A DNA stretch of 64,000 nt from Astropecten irregularis (Eukaryota; Echinodermata; Asteroidea; Paxillosida; Astropectinidae). The DNA lies in NCBI GenBank assembly GCA_963971285.1, contig OZ020258.1:5580001-5644000 (forward strand), read 5' to 3'. The notes below the pieces were generated by a model. That model had not been told where the DNA came from. It did not search any database and saw only the letters and a program-made list of their open reading frames with translations. The position numbers were made by a program, and so were the translations under genes. Positions 56,705 to 64,000 of this stretch are shown in pieces (the first letter of the stretch is position 1; every line of letters starts with the position of its first letter).

Positions 56705-57960
56705 TTTAGTAGATCCAAATCAGTCTGCGGAGCTCATTAAATTTCTGTATACCCTCAAAATCTTCTTAATAAAAGCATTTTCTGACCCCTACATGGGAAG
56801 TCTTGTACACAAATAAAATGGATGGAACCCAGTCCCCAGAGTTTGAACTTTTGAGCTGTTTGGGTCAAATCAGGCCCCAAAGTCGCTCTACTTTTGCCAT
56901 GTTACTTAATGTGGTAGTTTTAGGGTTTGGATGGACTTTACTCAAAGGAGCTATCAGTTAACCTTTAGAAAATTGACAAGAAAATGAAAATTGAAGATTG
57001 CAGCTTTATTTTGCTGAATGGCTCACCTTTAATAGAAAGTTCTATTATTTTGTAATAATTTGTTGAAATTGACCATTTTCATGGTAGCCATGGGAAATTA
57101 TTCACTGGATTTAGCTTAATAGACTGCTGATCGTTCCCTTAGGTTTTCTTTTTTCAAATAGAAAATTATGATCAAAGATGGTAAATGAAAAAATTAACCA
57201 CCGGAGGCATGTCACTTTCGTTTTGCAAGTTAATCATAATTTGTTGTGAGTTTTAATAAAATTCCAAATGAGGTATGTTTTTTTTTTATACCTTTTGAAA
57301 ATTTTGGCCTTTTTATTCCCTGATGATTCAAATTGATCATTCCTACCCAGAATGTTAGATTTTGTATAAATTGTATTTGTATAGCCATGGGTACTCAGTG
57401 TCAGTAAAAGAATATTGCGCTTTTTTTATTCAACCACCGCACTTGTCAAAATCGACAAAATAATGTTGAAGGGAGCCCTCTATAATTTGACCAGATTTAT
57501 TTTTATCCAAATAATGACATCATCCATAGGCAATACCCATAAGTTCAAACTTCTTTGTCTCATTTTTGATGAATATTTCCATTGATAATGCTTTTGAAAT
57601 AAAGAATGGGGATGCATATGTCTGACTTTTTAGCCCGTCTTTTTTCTGCGGGAAGAAAAATTGCAAAATCTTCCTCCATGAATAAACATAAAAAATGTGA
57701 AAGGACTTCAAAAGACTTTGGGATGAGACTACAGGAACATAGGTCAAAGGTCAACTTACAATTTCTCAATTTTGTTCATGGGTTCCCGGCAACGTGCTTA
57801 GCATTTCACGTTGAAAAGCGTATGTCTCGTGGCCAGGCCGGGTACCATTACTATTTGCACACACTTTAGAAAGCTTTTCGTTGTTGTCGGAGTATGCCCG
57901 CTCTTCACAGACACAGAATAACGGATTTTCGCCAGTTTTTCATTCAAAATCTGGTTGAAA
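56705..57960. other. Upstream region of NRBP
   Basis: A+T-rich sequence. The last 100 bp, GTCGGAGTATGCCCG to the ATG, are likely 5' UTR or promoter. A TATA box is not obvious. An 87-codon frame at 57606-57869 has no recognised domain. Confidence 0.4.
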
Positions 57961-58086
57961 ATGCCTACAAATGGGGCTGCAGACGAACGGGCAGAGGATC
58001 TACATGACAGTTGTGATGATAGCGAAGATGAGCAAGAAATTCTCGAGGAAAGTCCGTGTGGTCGGTGGCAAAAACGACGGGTGAAG
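57961..58086 (+). CDS. NRBP1: NRBP-family pseudokinase, first coding exon (partial gene)
   Basis: Forty-two codons followed by donor GTACGT in phase 0. The C-terminal part reads SEDEQEILEESPCGRWQKRR, the hallmark N-terminal motif of nuclear receptor-binding proteins NRBP1/NRBP2, just before the kinase-like domain. Those proteins are catalytically inactive kinase-like adaptors linked to vesicle trafficking and protein turnover. Met at 57961 is the first in frame after a TAA at 57919-57921 and has A at -3. I found no kinase-like-domain exon between 58087 and 64000, so most of the gene should lie to the right. Invertebrates usually have one NRBP gene, so the symbol stands for the family, not specifically for paralogue 1. 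Confidence 0.88.
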
Positions 58087-58507
58087 GTACGTGTACGTTA
58101 CATAGGCCTACACAACAAGTTACACTAGAAATATGACACTGCACCAAACATGATGTGGTTGGGTGGGAAAACACGAAATACCATTGACATGTACCATGAC
58201 GCAGGAACTAGAAAAGTACTTAGACTTACGTGACATACCTCCACAGGCTCAGTGTAGACTGTAGTGCAGTCAGGGTAGTTCATTATGGAAGGATTTCCAA
58301 TCCATACTTTGACAACACTTGATTGAGTTGACAGCGTACTTGCACAAAGTTCAAACTTCCAAACTGAAAAATGGGACAGAACTGACAAATTGTGTTTTCA
58401 AAGTAAAATGCTTGGGCAAGCCCAGGCCTGGGCTTATTTCTAAATCATGCTTCCGAGATTACACAGGTTAAAATTTAACTTAAACAAGCGTATTGTTATG
58501 TAAGTCA

Positions 58508-58560
58508 GCGTAGAAACTACGCTGCCCTACGATCATCGTAGGGCAGCGTAGTTGCTACGC
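58508..58560. repeat. 53-bp hairpin
   Basis: GCGTAG, then ACTACGCTGCCCTACGAT, is mirrored exactly by ATCGTAGGGCAGCGTAGT and CTACGC. Only two mispaired bases on each side and a one-base apex. Stands alone without longer homologous sequence. Confidence 0.9.
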
Positions 58561-58633
58561 ATTTTTTACGCACAGACGCAAGGCACTGTGTGAAAGAGGC
58601 TTTAATTGTCAAAGTGTTGTCAATGAGAATGTT

Positions 58634-58800
58634 ACAGGCCTGGAATTAAGTTCTGAAAGGGGCAAGGCCACTTTCCCATTGCAAGGGGCACTTCCACTGG
58701 AAAATCATAATGTCTATGGAAACATTTGAAGGGGCACCAAGGCCAAGAACCAGGGCAACGAAGGCCATGGCCTCCGTGGCCTCCGTTTAATTCCAGGCTT
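58634..58800. repeat. Foldback, GCCTGGAATTAA ends
   Basis: AGGCCTGGAATTAAG and TTTAATTCCAGGCTT are inverted ends, with AAGGGGCAAGGCC and GGGGCACC pieces inside. A partial relative lies at 60690-60740 (AGCCTGGAAATAAACGGAGG). Confidence 0.75.
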
Positions 58801-58827
58801 GATGTTAACATGATTGGTTTTATTGTC

Positions 58828-58856
58828 CATGTTTCGATCCTAGCAGGATCTTTATC
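58828..58856. repeat. CCTGACGCG element core fragment
   Basis: TTTCGATCCTAGCAGGATCT only; compare 41625-41930. Confidence 0.5.
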
Positions 58857-60769
58857 GATTATGAAATTGATTATATGAAATTTAGAAAATATCAGCAATA
58901 TTATTAAGTAATGAACAGTTATTTGTGTTGTTATTATTTTGTTTGGTTATTTATTTATTTTTGAACAATTATTCAACAGAGTTTAAAGTCTAAAAGTTTT
59001 GCAGGTTTTGAATTCAGTCAAAAACACCCTAGACTTTTTGTTAGATGTTGCTGTGATTGTCTCTGCTTTCACGTGATTCACTCTTGGCTCGGGCAATATT
59101 TCGGCTCTCGGGACTTACTTTCATAACTAACGACTTGTAGAACCTGAATGTCGTACATATTCATTTATTCACGTATGTGTGCGCTTTGCATAACGGTTGC
59201 TGTAGAGACAGCCGTTAAGATGAGGTCATTTTATCTGAGGGCGTCTAATTTCATAACTCTCCTGTATACTTACAAACTAGAGGAAGATCATTTTCAAGTA
59301 GTTTTTGTTTAATTACTTCATTAGTTAGATATAATTTGACTAATAATTATATTTGTTTTTTAGCTGAAACCATTTTTGTGTTTAAAATGTGTGCATTTCT
59401 TCCTAAAAATTAATTTACCTGCAGTAATTTTCATTAATTTTCCAAAGCCAGTGGGTAGGTTTAGGTCCTACACTACAGTCAGTAAGACAGACTTAAATTC
59501 AATGTAACTTAATTCCTTTATTAGTATGCACAAAGAGGGTAAAAACAAAGACAGTATGTACAATTTACGGCACACTTGAGTTAAAAGTATCATTATCAGC
59601 GTCATTATAATTACTGCACAGCTACATGTGACGTCTGTGGTTATTTAACAACCCTAAAAGCACCAAATACTAAAAATTACTACAAATAGTATGCTGTAGT
59701 AATCGGTACTCAAGGTATTTGGATTTCTTACAAAAATAGTACTTTGTAGTACTGGGTACTCTTTACAATCTCATTATGGCAGTACTACAAAATACTAAAT
59801 TAGTAAAATTTAGTGTATGGTACCTAGTAATGAAAAGCATTTTGCGCTGTTAGGGATATTATTATTAAATTAAATCAAAGTGAATCAGCCATGTATTTGC
59901 ATTGTAAATTTGTTCGAATTTATTCATTTATATCAAATAAAAATTGGCCAATCAGACGCTTCCTTACAAAATTGACTGAAGCGCCCATAGGCTGTGTACA
60001 AACCACATTCAGCTTGTACGAGTCGTTTGAAGTCTGGGGAGCCTTAATCTTGCCAGAGCCAGGAGTCTAATGGGAAAGTATAGCAGTATCGCAAAGTCTT
60101 GTGAAAGCAAAGACGATATCACCGCGATAAGACGATATCATCGAGACATCTAAGGACTTGTCTGCAAGTCTAAAAGCACCCAAGCTTATACAGACGTGTA
60201 TGAGTTATGTGTAGAGCTTGGGACTGTCGTTTTTTCTGTCTGTTACAATCTTTTCAGGAAGCTAAATGACAGGTGAAAGTGATAGGTTGCTTGAAAATAC
60301 ACAAATGTAGGTCATTAAACACATGAACATGTGAAACTTTGTTCATATTATTAGGCCAAGATTATTATTTTTTTTTTTGGTAAGACTGTTCAGATGTTAT
60401 CAATTCCATACATTGACATGTTTGAAGCTGAGGGTTGAACTAGTTCCAGTCCCTGAGGAAGTGTGTAATTAAATATAACATGACATATGGAAACATGACT
60501 TGATCATGATTGATATTGTGCCCACATACATCCCACATGACATACATCCTAGTATGTGGGTCATTACATTCTACACATGTATATATTTACTGCACATATG
60601 GTATCATTTGTCACTTCTCAAAGCACCACATTTTAACTGGTATCATGTATTATGTTACTATGTTTTGTGTGGAAAGGCTATGTAATGTGAAAGCCTGGAA
60701 ATAAACGGAGGCCATGGCCTTCGTGCCCCCTTCCACTGATATTGGATTTGATTCACCCTGCCAACCCCA

Positions 60770-60865
60770 GCTAGCTTGGTGGCCTAGCAGGTATGGCATC
60801 TGCACTAGTAAGCAGGAGGTCGAAAATTCGAATCCCACTTGAATCCCAGCGCATTTTTTTTCATG
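60770..60865 (+). mobile_element. tRNA-like repeat, separate SINE type
   Basis: TTGGTGGCCTAGCAGGTATGG resembles an A box region and AATTCGAATCCC a B box. It is followed by a T-run after CAGCGCA. It differs from the SINE at 39897. Confidence 0.5.
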
Positions 60866-61160
60866 TGCACTCAACAGCACTGGGTATACATGGAGACAAA
60901 AACGTGGCACACCGCTACACCTTCTGCAGCACCCGCTGATTTCCGCCACGCTTAAAAATTGCTGCCACACTTTAAAATCATGGGCATCTTTATCGTGGTC
61001 AGATCAGTCCACTCCTACATTGGGAGAATATGTACATATATGTAGATACACTTTGTAGAGTTTGTTGTGGCCAAACAGTGAAACACTAATCCTTTTTACA
61101 GGTCAGCAAGGTAAATTATATGTGAAAGGAGCATGATTTTTTTTAATTGTTTGTTTTCAG

Positions 61161-61184
61161 GTACTTTATCGGCAAAATAATCAG
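61161..61184 (+). CDS. Candidate 24-nt in-frame microexon of NRBP
   Basis: A strong acceptor (TTGTTTGTTTTCAG) is followed 24 nt later by a GTACCT donor. The enclosed eight codons read VLYRQNNQ, with no stop, and a phase-0 exon would fit after the phase-0 NRBP first exon. No coding similarity supports it, and splice-like pairs occur by chance, so it is only a candidate. Confidence 0.2.
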
Positions 61185-61194
61185 GTACCTACCT

Positions 61195-61486
61195 GGGCCC
61201 AATTTCATGGAATCCGTTACGGTCTATTTTTGTGCGTACGTGCACTGCTACGTGTGAAATCTATTTCATGGAATCTGTAAGCAAGACTTCAGTAAGCGAA
61301 GATTTTCTAGGGTAACCGTGATTATTTTCTGCTAATGCGCTTCGTATGCATTCTGCACAAATTCCTTGCTTACCGTTACCAAAAAGGAAAGTCTTCCGTG
61401 AAATACGCTAACCGTAACCAAAAAAAGTCTGCTACCATAAGGGAAGAATTTTTGCCAAGGGTAACGGATTCCATGAAATTGGGCCC
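61195..61486. mobile_element. Foldback, GGGCCCAATTTCATGGA type
   Basis: Left GGGCCCAATTTCATGGAATC, right GATTCCATGAAATTGGGCCC, perfect over 20 bp, with further inner symmetry. 292 bp. A second, different foldback begins about 20 bp to its right. Confidence 0.88.
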
Positions 61487-61507
61487 TGTTGTCCTCGGTT
61501 GGGTATC

Positions 61508-61657
61508 AGGGCCCGATTTCATAAAACTTACGACGCGTCGCAGAGTTAAGACGCATCCTTTCTCTGTGGACTCACCACATAGATGCGACGCGTCACAGCT
61601 AGGACGCGTCGCAAATCGAGTTAAGACACGTCGCAGAGCTTTATGAAATCGGCCCCA
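61508..61657. mobile_element. Foldback, GGGCCGATTTCATAAA type
   Basis: GGGCCCGATTTCATAAA and TTTATGAAATCGGCCCC ends enclose repeated GACGCGTCGCA words in both orientations. Confidence 0.85.
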
Positions 61658-61924
61658 GGTTCCTGGTTGTCTGCCCAGTATAGTGTGCATAAAGTTCTGT
61701 ATATCATGGCTTTGTGTTAAAAGTGTGGTGTGTCCTTGGTACATGGTCAGTTTGTTGATATGAAGGACATCACTGTATAGCAAAGTCCCTGGATGAAATG
61801 AATATTGGCTGCGAACTATTCTTCAGACCTAGTCTCCAAAAGTCTAAAAGTTACAAAACAGTATCAGACAGTGCTCTACATGATGAAAACATTCAAGTAC
61901 AATTGAAGCCATTTGAGAGTTAAG

Positions 61925-62229
61925 TCTGAATCTATCTGGTACACAGACTTCTTTTGTTTGAATTTCCAAGACTTTCCAAGCTTTTGCATAGCAATACCCA
62001 TCTCTGGAATGGACTGGTTACTTTGTGCCATTCTTATATATTATGAACAATGCATTATTGGTGCAAGATGTTTATTACATATATGTTACTAAGCAAAAAC
62101 CTATGAATTACATGTATGTGATATAACAGCAGTGATAAGAACAGTGTCTTTAGTCTGGAGAATTCATGTTTACGTACAGTGAAAGAATTCAGTGTACCAG
62201 ATATTGTTCAATTTAAACTTGCGAAAGGC
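61925..62229. mobile_element. PIF/Harbinger-like MITE, truncated second copy
   Basis: CATCTCTGGAATGGACTGG and GTGTCTTTAGTCTGGAGAATT match the element at 50601-50959. The right end CTTGCGAAAGGC borders TTA; the left end is lost. Confidence 0.75.
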
Positions 62230-63480
62230 TTATTGCATACATGTTGATGTACATTACAGTAGTAGGAAACCCAGCATGCATGCATACTGTACATATGTAT
62301 GTACAATACGTTGCACTGAAATGTGAACACATGTACTCATGTACGTATTGTAATTAAAATTTACATGTAGGATTTTCACCATGTACGCACTACGCACACA
62401 TTTGATCATACATGTAGGCCTACTGCACTGTGCAAGGTTTAATTTAATTACCGTACTTGCCAATTTAGTCATGAATACTCTACATGTACATGTGTCCTGT
62501 ACATAATACATGTACCATGTACAATCAGTCTGCATTTGTAATTTGTGTACATACATATATGTTGATGTTTACATGTACATGTAAGTCAACAAATGTAAGA
62601 TATTGATAAGAATTCTAAGTACATGTTATGCAGCCGTGTAAGGCAAGATGGAACTGTATACACTGTATGCATCTCTACATGAAGTCATGAACATTGTTTC
62701 TCTAGTTATAACTTATCTCGGTGATTAATTCATACAGTAGTTATTCATCGTGGAAATATTTACAAAAGTGCTTGTGAATAATCATCAATTGATATTCCAT
62801 GAACAACAGTTCATAATCTAGTACCAAGGGAGATATTCATGCATATTCATTGACCTAATTCATGAATATGCATGCATTTAGTGAGCCAGACCAGTCCTGA
62901 GGCCTACATGTGTACGGGTAAAATATGCACGGGTGAAATATATGTTCTGTACATGTACACTACATGTAGGCATATATATACATTGTACTGTACATGTTCA
63001 GGCAATGCATGTTTTGAATTTGTCCAAATGCTGGCAAATCCGTTTCACTTTCTACTTCATTCAATGTACATATACAATTTCAGATTCTTTATTAGGAATT
63101 GAATCCTAATCATGGCTAGTTACAGAAAATAGACTTTGCTGGAGACTGGAGGTCCACAATCACTTTGCTATCAACATATTTGAAAGAAACTATTAACATT
63201 AGGGATGTGAAACTTCAGATATAAATCTGAATTCCGATAATTTATTGTTTAAATAGATTTTAACTCAGATTTTCAGCTTTTTTGTACACCTGCTACAATA
63301 AGTACATACATGTACATGTATCATCTACAGGAACTTTTACATTTCAGCTTTTTCCTTGGAATGTTCAGATTTTTTTTGGTGTGGCCACTCACATCCCTAA
63401 AAGATGTAATAAATACACGTATGTCAGATCCAGTCAGTTTCCCATGTGGTTATTTGTTTATCATTTAAGACTACATGTGT
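62230..63480. other. TACATGTACATG-rich region, no gene
   Basis: Dense ACATGTACATGT self-complementary words (62270-62640, 62940-63010, 63300-63320) and a SINE-tail fragment at 63429-63460 (CAGTCAGTTTCCCATGTGG). Open frames here mostly reflect this simple sequence. Confidence 0.55.
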
Positions 63481-63481
63481 A

Positions 63482-63902
63482 TAAAGCCCTGTCTGCACTA
63501 GACTTTTTTGGGGCGAAGTTACCGAGACGCTGGGTACTTTACCCATTTTAAGTTCAGTGCGGATGTCTCAGGAAGTCTACCTCTCAGTTACTTTGCCCAT
63601 GGAGGAAGGAAATTTCATGCTTTGCCCGAGCCGCGCGGGTATTTCTACCGGGTAGAACTTCTGCCCGGGTAGAATGCCCGAGACACTTTACCCGAGACGA
63701 AAAGTCCAGTGCGGACAGTGCAAGTCGGGTACCCTCATGAGCCTAGTATTGTCAGCTCGGTAATTCTTCCGCGCGTGCACGGTTAAGTTACCCGAGTCGA
63801 AAGTCCAAGTGCGGACACTGGTAATATTTGGCCATTTTTCATTTACCCATCGGCTCGGTTAAATCCCCGGAAAAAAAAGTTCAGTGTGGACAGGGATTTA
63901 GA
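63482..63902. repeat. Imperfect foldback, about 420 bp
   Basis: AAAGCCCTGTCTGCACTAGA at the left and CAGTGTGGACAGGGATTTA at the right, with several inner CCGAGAC / GTCTCGG and AGTTCAGTGCGGA / TCCAGTGCGGA words. Its symmetry is built of short repeated modules. Confidence 0.7.
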
Positions 63903-64000
63903 AAGTAGATGCAGTCAGTGCTGTATTAAGTGTAAGCTGCTGCACACTCATGTAATGTGCATGTACAGTGTAGGACATGTGGACATGTGAGGGGAGGAAC

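Larger units (their letters stand above)
58087..61160. other. NRBP intron 1 region
   Basis: No coding similarity was found. Contains the hairpin, foldbacks and SINE listed separately, and a TAGTACT-rich patch at 59690-59830 between AACAACCCTAAAAGC and GCGCTGTTAGGG, a diverged foldback. Confidence 0.5.

Noticed and set aside
58087..64000. NRBP kinase-like-domain exons within the window
   Set aside because: I looked for the conserved segments that follow the RRxxV motif next to splice acceptors and found none; only the 24-nt candidate at 61161 fits a splice pattern.

Overview
This is an animal (eukaryotic) genomic window. Genes are split by GT-AG introns, and most of the DNA is A+T-rich non-coding sequence crowded with small inverted-repeat transposons, tRNA-derived SINEs and minisatellites. 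The frequent word TAGGCCTA, the foldback repeats and the kind of genes present suggest a marine invertebrate deuterostome, perhaps an echinoderm. That placement is inference; nothing in the window proves the species.

Only two protein-coding genes can be supported, both on the + strand. The first is complete: nine coding exons between 39006 and 49654 encode a 549-residue protein phosphatase 1G (PPM1G) orthologue. All eight introns are GT-AG, all phases join in frame, and the PP2C catalytic motifs are intact around a long acidic insert. The second begins at 57961. Its first coding exon (42 codons) encodes the conserved N-terminus of nuclear receptor-binding protein (NRBP1/NRBP2 family pseudokinase), and the rest lies mostly or wholly beyond the right edge. 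PPM1G and NRBP1 are also close neighbours in vertebrates, so the pair looks like conserved linkage.

Layout: 1-10600 holds no recognisable gene, but has a hAT-like MITE with an exact 8-bp target duplication and several diverged repeats. 10600-27680 is dominated by about a dozen copies of one MITE family (ends AAGGTAGTATCATAC), plus a 230-bp palindrome, a 15-bp minisatellite (19567-20072) and a 119-bp minisatellite (25893-26500) interrupted by another element. 27830-36420 is a six-unit tandem array with a period of about 1.5-1.57 kb. Each unit carries two divergent tRNA-like modules that both run into T-runs, and five units carry a nested MITE of the same family. 36490-39005 contains another MITE, a GC-rich block and a 36-bp hairpin, and leads into PPM1G. 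49655-57960 and 58087-64000 are intergenic or intronic and carry PIF/Harbinger-like, pogo-like and foldback elements and a GATT-rich microsatellite.

The most unusual structures are the six-unit array with its paired polymerase-III-like modules, and the roughly 25-copy MITE family with two classes of central palindrome. In PPM1G, a transposon end also appears to supply the pyrimidine tract of the intron 5 acceptor. Most long open frames outside the two genes fall inside repeats or lack any recognisable domain, and are not annotated as genes.
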